A DNA stretch of 64,000 bases from Arcuatula senhousia (Eukaryota > Mollusca > Bivalvia > Mytilida > Mytilidae): contig OZ020307.1 of the NCBI GenBank assembly GCA_963971305.1, positions 55,797,702 to 55,861,701 on the forward strand, written 5' to 3'. The notes under the pieces are model-generated. The model did not search any database. It was not told the origin of the DNA and saw nothing but the letters and a program-made list of their open reading frames with translations. A program made the position numbers and the translations under genes. Position 1 is the stretch's first letter, and each line of letters opens with the position of its first letter. Shown one piece after another: positions 9,904 to 21,110 of the stretch.

Positions 9904-11060
9904 TTTTTCTCGGTATTCTGGATCGTGAACTTGTCCACCTCATTTTTTCGACATCTTTGAAGGTAGGAAGCTGAAAATTCATAAATCAAGAGTATGGAAT
10001 GGGAGATTGTGCTTTTTGTATTTTTCGCCGAAATCGAACGACCCCATATAGGTCAAAAAAGGGCCTCAAAATGGCTCCTCGAAACCGAAGTTGAATTTTT
10101 CCTGGCATTTCTGATCCGGCAGGGATAGGAAAAATTCCCTTATAGGTAAAGTGCGGATATACAATACCTTTCATTTAAAAAAAAATTTTGAAAATCGGAC
10201 GTACCGTTTTCAAAATTTTGCAAAAAATCGAAAATTATTTTTTTTGTAAGATTGAGTTATCTTTCTTTGTACCATATATTTTGTGATATTAATGAAAAAA
10301 TTTCTCAACTTTGTTATTTCTTAATGAAAATTGGTTTACAAGGTAATAGTGGTATGCCGAGTTCAATTTTGGAATCGAAATTTTTTTTGGGGCGGCCATT
10401 TAAAAAATGGCCGCCATTTCCCGCCAAAATTAAAATTACTCCGATTTTAATGAAAATGGGTATATAAGGTAATTGTGGTATGGCGAGTTGATTTTTGACA
10501 TCAAAATTTTTTTTATCGTCGGCCATTTTCAAAATGGCCGCCGTTTCCCGCCAAAATTAAAGTTATTCTGATTTTGATGAAAATTGGTTTACAAGGTAAT
10601 AGTGGTATGCCGAGTTCAATTTTGGAATCGAAATTTTTTTTGGGGCCGCCATTTTCAAAATGGCCGCCATTTCCCGCCAAAATTAAAATTACTCCGATTT
10701 AAATGAAAATTGGTATATAAGGTAATAGTGGTTTGGAAAATTGAATTTTGACATCAAAATTTTTTATCGTCGGCCATTTTCAAAATGGCCGCCGTTTCCC
10801 GCCAAAATTAAATTTTCTCAGATTTTAACGAAAATTGGTATATAAGGTAATATATGTATGGTGAGTTGATTTTTGACATCGAAATATTTTTATTGTCGGC
10901 CATTTTAAATATGGCCGCCGTTTCCTGCCAAAATTAAACTTACTCCTATTTTGATGAAAATTGGATAAATTAAGTTATCTCAAATGCCAAGAGACATTGA
11001 CAAAGAGGGGTACGTGAGGGGACATTTTTGTGACTCGCTTGCGATCACAATTAGAACTAG
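9904..11060 (+). mobile_element. Helentron-like module 4
   Basis: 5' block, five satellite units and a CTAG 3' end. Two unit pairs alternate as a dimer (10330-10560 and 10585-10800), which suggests amplification in pairs. Confidence 0.75.
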
Positions 11061-11078
11061 TTATTATTATTATTATTA

Positions 11079-12115
11079 TTTTTCTCGGTATTCTGGATCG
11101 TGAACTTGTCCACCTCATTTTTTCGACATCTTTTAAGGTAGGAAGCTGAAAATTCATAAATCAAGAGTATGGAATGGAAGATTGTGCTTTTTGTATTTTT
11201 CGCCGATATCGAACGACCCCATATAGGTAAAAAAAAGGCCTCAAAATGGCTCCTCGAAACCGAAGTTGAATTTTACCTGGCATTTCTGATCCGGCAGGGG
11301 TAGGTCAAATTCCTTTATGGGGTAAGTGTAGACTTTCAATACCTTTCATTTAAAAAAAAAATTTTGAAAATCGGACTTACGGTTTTCAAAATTTTGCAAA
11401 AAATCGAAATTTAATTTTTTTTGTCATATTGAGTTATCTTTCTTTGTACTTTGTATTATGTAATAGTAATGTAAAAATTCTCAACTTTGTTATTTCTTAT
11501 TGAAAATTGGTTTTCAAGGTAATAGTGGTATGCCGAGTTCATTTTTGGTATCGAAAATTTTTTTTGGCGGCCATTTTCAAAATGGCGGCTAAAATTTCCC
11601 GCCAAAATTAAAACTTGCTCCGATTTTGATGAAAATTGGTATATAAGGTAATAGTGGTATGGCGAGATGATTTTTGACATCAAAATTTTTCTATCGTCGG
11701 CCATTTTCAAAATGGCCGCCTTTTCCCGCCAAAATTAAAGTTACTCCGATTTTGACGAAAATTGGTATATAAAGTAATAGTGGTATGGCGAGTTGATTTT
11801 TGACATAAATTTTTTTTATTGTCGGCCATTTTCAAAATGGCCGCCGTTTCCCGCCAAAAAATCAAAGTTACTCCGATTTTAATGAAAATTGGTATATAAG
11901 GTTATTGTGGTATGGCGAGTTTATTTTTGACATCAAAATTTTTTTATCATTGGCCATTTTCAAAATGGCCGCCGTTTCCCGCCAAAATTAAACTTACTCC
12001 GATCTTGATGAAAATTGGTATATTAGGTATTCTCAAATGCCCAAACACATATTGACAAAGAGGGGTACGTGAGGGGACATGTATGTGACTCGCTTGCGAT
12101 CACAATTAGAACTAG
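11079..12115 (+). mobile_element. Helentron-like module 5
   Basis: 5' block, four to five satellite units and a CTAG 3' end. Its 3' junction belongs to the module 1/13 type. Confidence 0.75.
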
Positions 12116-12820
12116 TTATTATTATTATTATTATTATTTTTCTCGGTATTCTGGATCGTGAACTTGTCCACCTCATTTTTTCGACATCTTTTAAGGTAGG
12201 AAGCTGAAACTTCATATATCAAGAGTATGGAATGGGAGATTGTGCTTTTTGTATTTTTCGTCGAAATCGAACGACCCCTTATAGGTCATAAAAGGGCCTC
12301 AAAATGGCTCCTCGAAACCGAAGTTGAATTTTACCTGGCATTTCTGATCCGGCAGGGGTAACACAAATTCCTTTATGAGGTTAGTGTAGACTTTCGATAC
12401 CTTTTATTTAAAAAAAAAATTTGAAAATCGGACTTACGGTTCTCAAAATTTTGCAAAAAATCGAAATTTAATTTTTTTGTCAAATTGAGTTATCTTTCTT
12501 GGAATAATATATTTTGTAATAGTAATGTAAAAATTCTTAACTTTCTTATTTCTTAATGAAAATTGATTTAAAAGGTAACAGTGGTAGGCCGAGTTCATTT
12601 TTGGTATCGAAAAAAAATTTTGGCGGTCATTTTTAAAATGGCGGCTAAAATGGCCGCCGTTTTCCCGCCAAAAATTAAACTTGTACCAATTTTGATGAAA
12701 ATTGGTATATAAGGTAATAGTGGCATGGCGAGTTGATTTTTAACATCAAATTTTTTTTATCGTCGGCCATTTTCAAAATGGCCGCCGTTTCCCGCCAAAA
12801 TTAAAGTTACTCTGATTTTG

Positions 12821-14287
12821 TCGGACTGGGTAAGGACTATCCGATCTCTTGTACGAAGCCGAATAGACAAACTTCGCAATTGTGTGAACCCCCGGCCTTC
12901 TTCTGTATTTAGAGATCGTGAAGCTCTCAATTGTCTCTCTTCCTTACATGACAGGTATGTTGTCACGCCAGCAGACAAGGCTTCCAGTAATATAGTTTTT
13001 GTATGTAAAGCACATTATTACAATTGTCTAATAAAAGAACTAGGCATTGATGGTAATACTTCCGCCAGTGCTACATACACACGGACTACATTTAACAAAG
13101 ATGAAATCATAGCCAACCATAGCTCTTTTATGTCCTCTTTCAATATTCCAATGAAAGAGGAACATAAAGAGTTACCATATTTGTACTGGATACCTAAACT
13201 TCACAAAAATCCGTACAAAGAAAGGTATATAGCTGGATCTTCATCATGTTCAACTACAGAGCTGTCCGTTCATTTAACTAAAATCTTGTCTGCTGTCAAA
13301 GAAGGTCAACAAGCATACTGCGACACTATTTATAATCGTAGTGGAATTAACCATATGTGGATTTTGAAAAACTCAAAAGATTTGTTAGATCATTTTAAAT
13401 CTAGATCATTTTCTAAGGTTCACTCTTTGAAAACGTTCGATTTTTCAACTTTATACACTACCTTGCCACACGAAAAACTAAAATGTCGCCTGAAAAAACT
13501 TCTCGAAAAAGCCTTTTCAAACTCAAGGAATTTTGTTGTATTGGGTTATAATTCTACATTCTTTTCCAAAACATCTTTCAAAGATAAAATTTGTTACACA
13601 CTGGAACAAGTTTGCAGGATGCTTGATTTCCTCATTGACAACATATTTGTCACCTTCGGTGGAGAGATTTTTCAACAACAAATCGGCATTCCAATGGGCA
13701 CAAACTGTGCTCCTCTTCTCGCCGATTTGTTTTTATACTCTTACGAGACTGAATTTCTTCAGGGACTCGTAAAGAACAAGAAGATGAAAGAGGCAAGGTC
13801 ATTTAATCTTACATTCAGATATATTGACGATGTCCTTTCTGTCAATAACACTTCATTTGGTAGTTGGATTCCTTCAATATATCCTCCAGAATTGGAGATT
13901 AAAGAGACCACCGAATCTAATTGCTTCACGTCTTTCTTGGATTTGCACCTCGAATTTGACCCAGGTGGTCATCTCAGTACAAAAATTTACGATAAACGAG
14001 ACGATTTTAATTTTCAAATTATTAATTTTCCTAATCTACAGAGCAATATACCTACTTCTCCTGCTTACGGTGTTTATATTTCTCAACTTATTCGATATGC
14101 CAGAGCTTGCACACATTTCACAGATTTTTCGATCAGACACCAGTTTCTTCGTGACCGACTTTTGAAGCAGGGCTATAAGAAAATACGTCTCATACGATCA
14201 CTAAAAAAATTCTTTCTTCGTTATCAGCCACTAGTAGAAAAGTTCAAAATTGAGTTAGAAGATATGATAGTTAATTGTTTTAATTAG
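12821..14287 (+). CDS. Penelope-like reverse transcriptase fragment, copy 1
   Basis: The frame is open for 488 codons from the insertion junction, with no native start, so the protein is N-terminally truncated. RT motifs are present and undamaged: PADKASSNIVFVCK near residue 47, FDFSTLYTTLPHEKL (motif A, about 207), IGIPMGTNCAPLLADLF (motif B, about 289), FRYIDDVLSVNN (motif C, about 335), FLDLHLEF, then KIYDKRDDFNF and YISQLIRYARAC. This set is typical of a Penelope-like RT family common in molluscs, cnidarians and fish. No GIY-YIG endonuclease follows the RT. Canonical Penelope carries it C-terminally, while Naiad-type elements carry it N-terminally, so it may have been lost with the missing 5' part. 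The exact clade is uncertain. It probably has no promoter of its own. Confidence 0.8.
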   Translation, partial: SDWVRTIRSLVRSRIDKLRNCVNPRPSSVFRDREALNCLSSLHDRYVVTPADKASSNIVFVCKAHYYNCLIKELGIDGNTSASATYTRTTFNKDEIIANHSSFMSSFNIPMKEEHKELPYLYWIPKLHKNPYKERYIAGSSSCSTTELSVHLTKILSAVKEGQQAYCDTIYNRSGINHMWILKNSKDLLDHFKSRSFSKVHSLKTFDFSTLYTTLPHEKLKCRLKKLLEKAFSNSRNFVVLGYNSTFFSKTSFKDKICYTLEQVCRMLDFLIDNIFVTFGGEIFQQQIGIPMGTNCAPLLADLFLYSYETEFLQGLVKNKKMKEARSFNLTFRYIDDVLSVNNTSFGSWIPSIYPPELEIKETTESNCFTSFLDLHLEFDPGGHLSTKIYDKRDDFNFQIINFPNLQSNIPTSPAYGVYISQLIRYARACTHFTDFSIRHQFLRDRLLKQGYKKIRLIRSLKKFFLRYQPLVEKFKIELEDMIVNCFN

Positions 14288-14569
14288 TGTTTGACTGGTG
14301 TGCTGTACTGAGATGATCACCTCAATATCCCTATTGTGTCTCACAACTATGTTGTGTTATATGGTCATTACCGGATCCTAAGATCGCAATGGAAGAGGGA
14401 GGTTTGGCGCCATAAAACCTGGTTTAACCCACCATTTCGTTTGAAATGCCTGTACCAAGTCAGGACCATTGCGATCCACCAGTTCTCCGGTATGACTGAT
14501 TCGTTTTTGTCATTTTCTCTGGACTATGAGATTGATCATTCAAGTTCGGTAGTTTTGTTATTACCTTTA
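12821..14569 (+). mobile_element. 5'-truncated Penelope-like retroelement, copy 1
   Basis: The insertion splits a satellite unit: the left flank ends GATTTTG and the right flank begins TTTGATGAAAATT, so TTTG may be a 4-bp target duplication. The 1.75-kb insert is an RT ORF without a start codon plus about 280 nt of 3' untranslated tail. Confidence 0.75.
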
Positions 14570-14767
14570 TTTGATGAAAATTGGTATATAAAGTAATAGT
14601 GGTATGGCGAGTTGTTTTTTGACATTGAAATTTTTATTTCGTCGGCCATTTTCAAAATGGCCGCCATTTCCCGCCAAAATCAAAGTTACTCTGATTTTGA
14701 TGAAAATTGGTATATAAGGTAAAAGTGGTATGGCGAACTTATTTTTGACATCAAATTTTTTTTAGCG

Positions 14768-14834
14768 TCTCTTAGCATTTGAGATAACTTATTATATCCA
14801 ATTTTCATCAAAATAGGAGTAAGTTTAATTTTGG
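14768..14834 (-). other. 67-bp micro-inversion in module 6
   Basis: The segment is the reverse complement of 8704-8770 in module 2, while the flanking satellite and 3' end keep the normal orientation. The same inversion is at 18647-18713 and 19653-19719. Confidence 0.88.
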
Positions 14835-14912
14835 CCATTTCCGACATTGACAAAGAGGGGTACGTGAGGGGACATTTTTGTGACTCGCTTGCGATCACAA
14901 TTAGAACTAGTT

Positions 14913-15516
14913 ATGTCTCCAAAACGAAAGTTTGGAGACATATTGTTTTTACTCTGTTTCTTCTTATTATTATTATTATTATTATGTCTCCCAAACGAAA
15001 GTTTGGAGACATATTGTTTTTACTCTGTTTCTTATTATTATTCTTTTTCTTCTTTCTCCTCATGAACGTGTCCATGTGAGATCTCAGAAATGACTCGAAG
15101 GATTTTAACGAAACATTGTACGATGGTAGATAGGCTAGTGAAGTTGTTCCTAAGCTTTTCGGAATTTTCGAAATGGCTGCCGTTTTCGTGTAATAAGCGA
15201 GAGGTCATAATATAGGACATTGCAATATCTCGGTAACCTAGGTGCGTAGGCGGCTGAAATTTTGTAGGTGAATAGAGCAAAAGGAGCTCTTTCATAATAC
15301 GAAAAAAAATTTCGAAGCGATATTTACGGTTTTCGAGTTATTCGCGAAATTGTGATTTTTCGGTCCCAAAAATGAGAAATTCTTCAAAATGCTTTGATTT
15401 CAAATAAAATTGATATCTAGGGGTTTTAAAAGATGGTGAATAAGAATATGAGGTCAAAAATGCGTTCGTTTGGGAGACATTTTTGTGTTGGGCATCCCCA
15501 ACACAGTCAGCACTTG
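14913..15516 (+). mobile_element. Helentron-like module 7, second family
   Basis: Two 5' hairpins (14913-14941 and 14984-15012; arms ATGTCTCC / GGAGACAT extended by AAAC/GTTT) are followed by (TTA)n. The body is about 470 bp starting TTCTTTTTCTTCTTTCTCC. The 3' end has GTTTGGGAGACAT, a palindrome (GTGTTGGG / CCCAACAC) and CTTG|TT. It has no satellite core. The hairpin is related in plan, but not in sequence, to that at 5675. Confidence 0.72.
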
Positions 15517-15525
15517 TTATTATTA

Positions 15526-16003
15526 TTCTTTTTCTTCTTTCTCCCGCCATGAACGTGTCCGTACCTTTTCTTCAAAACGCCTTGAAGGATTTTAACGAAA
15601 CATTGTAGGAAGGTAGATGGGTTACCAGAGTTGTTGAGGGACTTTTAAAAAATTTCAAAATGGCTGCCGTTTCCGTGTAATTGGCGAAAGTTCATAATAT
15701 AGGACATTGCAATATCTCGGTAACCTAGGTGCGTAGGAGGCTGAAATTTTGTAGGTGAATAGAGCAAAAGGAACTCTTCAATAATACAGAAAAAAATTCC
15801 GAAGCGATATTTACGGTTTTCGAGTTATTTGCGAAAATGTGATTTTTCGGGCCCGAAAATGCGAAAATCGTCAACATGCTTCGATATTGACAAAATTTTG
15901 TATCTAGGGGTTTTAAAAGGTGGCGAATCAGAATATGATGTCAAAAATGGGTTCGTTTGGGAGACATTTTTGTGTTGGGCATCCCCAACACAGTCAGCAC
16001 TTG
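15526..16003 (+). mobile_element. Helentron-like module 8, second family
   Basis: A diverged tandem copy of module 7's body with the same 3' end (GTTTGGGAGACAT, palindrome, CTTG|TT). It lacks its own 5' hairpin and is joined to module 7 by a short TTA tract. Confidence 0.72.
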
Positions 16004-16699
16004 TTATTATTATTTTTCTCGGTATTCTGGAGTGGTGAACTTGTCCACCTCATTTTTTCGACATCTTTTAAGGTAGGAAGCTGAAACTTCATAAATCAAG
16101 AGTATGGAATGGGAGATTGTGCTTTTTGTATTTTTCGCCGAAATCGATTGACCCCTTATAGGTCAAAAAGGGGCCTCAAAATGGCTCCTCGAAACCGAAG
16201 TTGAATTTTTACCTGGCATTTCTGATCCGGCAGGGGTAGGAAAAATTCCTTTAAAGGGTAAGTGCAGACTTTTAATACCTTTCATTTAAAAAAAGAATTT
16301 TGAAAATCGGACTTACGGTTCTCAAAATTTTGCAAAAAATCGAAATTTAATTTTTTTGTCAAATTGAGTTATCTTTCTTGGAATAATATATTTTGTAATA
16401 GTAATGTAAAAATTCTTAACTTTCTTATTTCTTAAAGAAAATTGATTTAAAAGGTAACAGTGGTAGGCCGAGTTCATTTTTGGTATCGAAAAAAAATTTT
16501 GGCGGTCATTTTTAAAATGGCGGCTAAAATGGCCGCCGTTTTCCCGCCAAAAATTAAACTTGTACCAATTTTGATGAAAATTGGTATATAAGGTAATAGT
16601 GGCATGGCGAGTTGATTTTTAACATCAAATTTTTTTTATCGTCGGCCATTTTCAAAATGGCCGCCGTTTCCCGCCAAAATTAAAGTTACTCTGATTTTG

Positions 16700-18166
16700 T
16701 CGGACTGGGTAAGGACTATCCGATCTCTTGTACGAAGCCGAATAGACAAACTTCGCAATTGTGTGAACCCCCGGCCTTCTTCTGTATTTAGAGATCGTGA
16801 AGCTCTCAATTGTCTCTCTTCCTTACATGACAGGTATGTTGTCACGCCAGCAGACAAGGCTTCCAATAATATAGTTTTTGTATGTAAAGCACATTATTAC
16901 AATTGTCTAATAAAAGAACTAGGCATTGATGGTAATACTTCCGCCAGTGCTACATACACACGGACTACATTTAACAAAGATGAAATCATAGCCAACCATA
17001 GCTCTTTTATGTCCTCTTTCAATATTCCAATGAAAGAGGAACATAAAGAGTTACCATATTTGTACTGGATACCTAAACTTCACAAAAATCCGTACAAAGA
17101 AAGGTATATAGCTGGATCTTCATCATGTTCAACTACAGAGCTGTCCGTTCATTTAACTAAAATCTTGTCTGCTGTCAAAGAAGGTCAACAAGCATACTGC
17201 GACACTATTTATAATCGTAGTGGAATTAACCATATGTGGATTTTGAAAAACTCAAAAGATTTGTTAGATCATTTTAAATCTAGATCATTTTCTAAGGTTC
17301 ACTCTTTGAAAACGTTCGATTTTTCAACTTTATACACTACCTTGCCACACGAAAAACTAAAATGTCGCCTGAAAAAACTTCTCGAAAAAGCCTTTTCAAA
17401 CTCAAGGAATTTTGTTGTATTGGGTTATAATTCTACATTCTTTTCCAAAACATCTTTCAAAGATAAAATTTGTTACACACTGGAACAAGTTTGCAGGATG
17501 CTTGATTTCCTCATTGACAACATATTTGTCACCTTCGGTGGAGAGATTTTTCAACAACAAATCGGCATTCCAATGGGCACAAACTGTGCTCCTCTTCTCG
17601 CCGATTTGTTTTTATACTCTTACGAGACTGAATTTCTTCAGGGACTCGTAAAGAACAAGAAGATGAAAGAGGCAAGGTCATTTAATCTTACATTCAGATA
17701 TATTGACGATGTCCTTTCTGTCAATAACACTTCATTTGGTAGTTGGATTCCTTCAATATATCCTCCAGAATTGGAGATTAAAGAGACCACCGAATCTAAT
17801 TGCTTCACGTCTTTCTTGGATTTGCACCTCGAATTTGACCCAGGTGGTCATCTCAGTACAAAAATTTACGATAAACGAGACGATTTTAATTTTCAAATTA
17901 TTAATTTTCCTAATCTACAGAGCAATATACCTACTTCTCCTGCTTACAGTGTTTATATTTCTCAACTTATTCGATATGCCAGAGCTTGCACACATTTCAC
18001 AGATTTTTTGATCAGACACCAGTTTCTTCGTGACCGACTTTTGAAGCAGGGCTATAAGAAAATACGTCTCATACGATCACTAAAAAAATTCTTTCTTCGT
18101 TATCAGCCACTAGTAGAAAAGTTCAAAATTGAGTTAGAAGATATGATAGTTAATTGTTTTAATTAG
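16700..18166 (+). CDS. Penelope-like reverse transcriptase fragment, copy 2
   Basis: 488 codons, open throughout, with the same RT motifs as copy 1. It differs from copy 1 at three residues: Ser to Asn in PADKAS(S/N)N, Gly to Ser in PAY(G/S)VY and Ser to Leu in FTDF(S/L)IR. All catalytic motifs (FDFSTLY, GIPMGTN, YIDD) are unchanged. Like copy 1 it has no ATG at its 5' junction and no endonuclease domain, so it is a preserved fragment, not a complete gene. The 3' tail after the TAG matches the tail of a much older relative near 27.65-28.0 kb, which supports common descent of these elements. Confidence 0.8.
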   Translation, partial: SDWVRTIRSLVRSRIDKLRNCVNPRPSSVFRDREALNCLSSLHDRYVVTPADKASNNIVFVCKAHYYNCLIKELGIDGNTSASATYTRTTFNKDEIIANHSSFMSSFNIPMKEEHKELPYLYWIPKLHKNPYKERYIAGSSSCSTTELSVHLTKILSAVKEGQQAYCDTIYNRSGINHMWILKNSKDLLDHFKSRSFSKVHSLKTFDFSTLYTTLPHEKLKCRLKKLLEKAFSNSRNFVVLGYNSTFFSKTSFKDKICYTLEQVCRMLDFLIDNIFVTFGGEIFQQQIGIPMGTNCAPLLADLFLYSYETEFLQGLVKNKKMKEARSFNLTFRYIDDVLSVNNTSFGSWIPSIYPPELEIKETTESNCFTSFLDLHLEFDPGGHLSTKIYDKRDDFNFQIINFPNLQSNIPTSPAYSVYISQLIRYARACTHFTDFLIRHQFLRDRLLKQGYKKIRLIRSLKKFFLRYQPLVEKFKIELEDMIVNCFN

Positions 18167-18448
18167 TGTTTGACTGGTGTGCTGTACTGAGATGATCACC
18201 TCAATATCCCTATTGTGTCTCACAACTATGTTGTGTTATATGGTCATTACCGGATCCTAAGATCGCAATGGAAGAGGGAGGTTTGGCGCCATAAAACCTG
18301 GTTTAACCCACCATTTCGTTTGAAATGCCTGTACCAAGTCAGGACCATTGCGATCCACCAGTTCTCCGGTATGACTGATTCGTTTTTGTCATTTTCTCTG
18401 GACTATGAGATTGATCATTCAAGTTCGGTAGTTTTGTTATTACCTTTA
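16700..18448 (+). mobile_element. 5'-truncated Penelope-like retroelement, copy 2
   Basis: Identical boundaries and insertion point to copy 1 (same satellite position, same TTTG flanks), so it arose by duplication of the whole module, not by a second insertion. Confidence 0.78.
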
Positions 18449-18646
18449 TTTGATGAAAATTGGTATATAAAGTAATAGTGGTATGGCGAGTTGTTTTTTG
18501 AAATTGAAATTTTTATTTCGTCGGCCATTTTCAAAATGGCCGCCATTTCCCGCCAAAATCAAAGTTACTCTGATTTTGATGAAAATTGGTATATAAGGTA
18601 AAAGTGGTATGGCGAACTTATTTTTGACATCAATTTTTTTTTAGCG

Positions 18647-18713
18647 TCTCTTAGCATTTGAGATAACTTATTATATCCAATTTTCATCAAAATAGGAGTA
18701 AGTTTAATTTTGG
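18647..18713 (-). other. 67-bp micro-inversion in module 9
   Basis: Same inverted segment and breakpoints as 14768-14834. Confidence 0.87.
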
Positions 18714-18798
18714 CCATTTCCGACATTGACAAAGAGGGGTACGTGAGGGGACATTTTTGTGACTCGCTTGCGATCACAATTAGAACTAGTTATTATTA

Positions 18799-19795
18799 TT
18801 TTTCTCGGTATTCTGGAGTGGTGAACTTGTCCACCTCATTTTTTCGACATCTTTTAAGGTAGGAAGCTGAAACTTCATAAATCAAGAGTATGGAATGGGA
18901 GATTGTGCTTTTTGTATTTTTCGCCGAAATCGATTGACCCCTTATAGGTCAAAAAGGGGCCTCAAAATGGCTCCTCGAAACCGAAGTTGAATTTTTACCT
19001 GGCATTTCTGATCCGGCAGGGGTAGGAAAAATTCCTTTAAAGGGTAAGTGTAGACTTTTAATACCTTTCATTTAAAAAAAGAATTTTGAAAATCGGACTT
19101 ACGGTTCTCAAAATTTTGCAAAAAATCGAAATTTAATTTTTTTGTCAAATTGAGTTATCTTTCTTGGAACAATATATTTTGTAATAGTAATGTAAAAATT
19201 CTGAACTTTGTTATTTTTCAATGAAAATTGGTTTACAAAGTAATAGTGGTATGCCGAGTTCATTTTTGGTATCGAAAAAAAATTTTGACGGCCATTTTCA
19301 AAATGGCGGCTAAAATGGCCGCCATTTTCCCGCCAAAACTTAAATTTGCTCCAATAGTGGTATGGCGAGTTGATTTTTGACATTAAAAATTTTTTGTCGT
19401 CGACCATTTTCAAAATGGCCGCCATTTCCCGCCAAAAATTAAACTGACTCCGATTTTGATGAAAATTGGTATATAAAGTAATAGTGGTATGGCGAGTTGT
19501 TTTTTGACATTGAAATTTTTATTTCGTCGGCCATTTTCAAAATGGCCGCCATTTCCCGCCAAAATCAAAGTTACTCTGATTTTGATGAAAATTGGTATAT
19601 AAGGTAAAAGTGGTATGGCGAACTTATTTTTGACATCAAATTTTTTTTAGCGTCTCTTAGCATTTGAGATAACTTATTATATCCAATTTTCATCAAAATA
19701 GGAGTAAGTTTAATTTTGGCCATTTCCGACATTGACAAAGAGGGGTACGTGAGGGGACATTTTTGTGACTCGCTTGCGATCACAATTAGAACTAG
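18799..19795 (+). mobile_element. Helentron-like module 10
   Basis: The 5' block is near-identical to modules 9 and 11. A deletion fuses two satellite units around 19352 (GCTCCAATAGTGG). The inverted 67-bp segment is at 19653-19719, followed by a CTAG 3' end. Confidence 0.75.
19653..19719 (-). other. 67-bp micro-inversion in module 10
   Basis: Same inverted segment as in modules 6 and 9, but this module has no RT insertion. Confidence 0.85.
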
Positions 19796-19803
19796 TTATT
19801 ATT

Positions 19804-21102
19804 ATTTTTCTCGGTATTCTGGAGTGGTGAACTTGTCCACCTCATTTTTTCGACATCTTTTAAGGTAGGAAGCTGAAACTTCATAAATCAAGAGTATGGA
19901 ATGGGAGATTGTGCTTTTTGTATTTTTCGCCGAAATCGATTGACCCCTTATAGGTCAAAAAGGGGCCTCAAAATGGCTCCTCGAAACCGAAGTTGAATTT
20001 TTACCTGGCATTTCTGATCCGGCAGGGGTAGGAAAAATTCCTTTAAAGGGTAAGTGTAGACTTTTAATACCTTTCATTTAAAAAAAGAATTTTGAAAATC
20101 GGACTTACGGTTCTCAAAATTTTGCAAAAAATCGAAATTTAATTTTTTTGTCGAATTGAGTTATCTTTCTTGGAACAATATATTTTGTAATAGTAATGTA
20201 AAAATTCTGAACTTTGTTATTTTTCAATGAAAATTGGTTTACAAAGTAATAGTGGTATGCCGAGTTCATTTTTGGTATCGAAAAAAAATTTTGACGGCCA
20301 TTTTCAAAATGGCGGCTAAAATGGCCGCCATTTTCCCGCCAAAACTTAAATTTGCTCCAATTTTAATGAAAATTGATATATAAGGTAATAGTGGTATGGC
20401 GAGTTGATTTTTGACATTAAAATTTTTTTGTCGTCGACCATTTTCAAAATGGCCGCCATTTCCCGCCAAAAATTAAACTGACTCCGATTTTGATGAAAAT
20501 TGGTATATAAGGTAGTAGTGGTATGGCGAGTTGATTTTTGACATCAAAATTTTTCTATCGTCGGCAATTTTAAAAATGGCCGCCATTTCCCGCCAAAATT
20601 AAAGTTACTCTGATTTTGATGAAAATTGGAATATAAGGTAAAAGTGGTATGGCGAGTTGATTTTTGACATCAAATTTTTTTATCGTCGGCCATTTTCAAA
20701 ATGGCCACCGTTTCCCGCCAAAATTAAAGTTACTCTGATTTTGATGAAAAATGGTTTATAAGGTATTAGTGGTATGGCCAGTTGATTTTTGATATTGAAA
20801 TTTTAATTTCGTCGGCCATTTTCAAAATGGCCACCGTTTCCCGCCAAAATCAAAGTTACTCTGATTTTGATGAAAATTGGTATATAAGGTTAAAGTGGTA
20901 TGGCGAACTTATTTTTGACATCAAAATTTTTTTAGCGTCAGCCATTTTCAAAATGGCCGCCATTTCCCGCCAAAATTAAACTTACTCCTATTTTGATGAA
21001 AATTGGATATAATAAGTTATCATAAATGCTAAAAGACATTGACAAAGAGGGGTACGTGAGGGGACATTTTTGTGACTCGCTTGCGATCACAATTAGAACT
21101 AG
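19804..21102 (+). mobile_element. Helentron-like module 11
   Basis: The 5' block matches modules 9 and 10. Six satellite units follow, all with the E2F-type site intact, then the non-inverted 3' junction and a CTAG end. Confidence 0.76.
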
Positions 21103-21110
21103 TTATTATT

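Larger units (their letters stand above)
12137..14910 (+). mobile_element. Helentron-like module 6 carrying a Penelope-like RT insertion
   Basis: 5' block and satellite units are interrupted at 12821-14569 by a reverse-transcriptase fragment. Satellite sequence resumes at 14570 and the module ends at the CTAG end, 14907-14910. It contains the inverted 67-bp segment at 14768-14834. From about 12470 on it is almost identical to module 9. Confidence 0.78.
16014..18789 (+). mobile_element. Helentron-like module 9, duplicate of module 6 with a swapped 5' block
   Basis: From about 16375 it matches module 6 at a constant offset of 3879 bp, with only a handful of substitutions. The 5' block (CTGGAGTGGTGAACTTG, AAATCGATTGACCCC) instead matches modules 10 and 11. 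It contains RT copy 2 and the inverted 67-bp segment. Confidence 0.78.
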
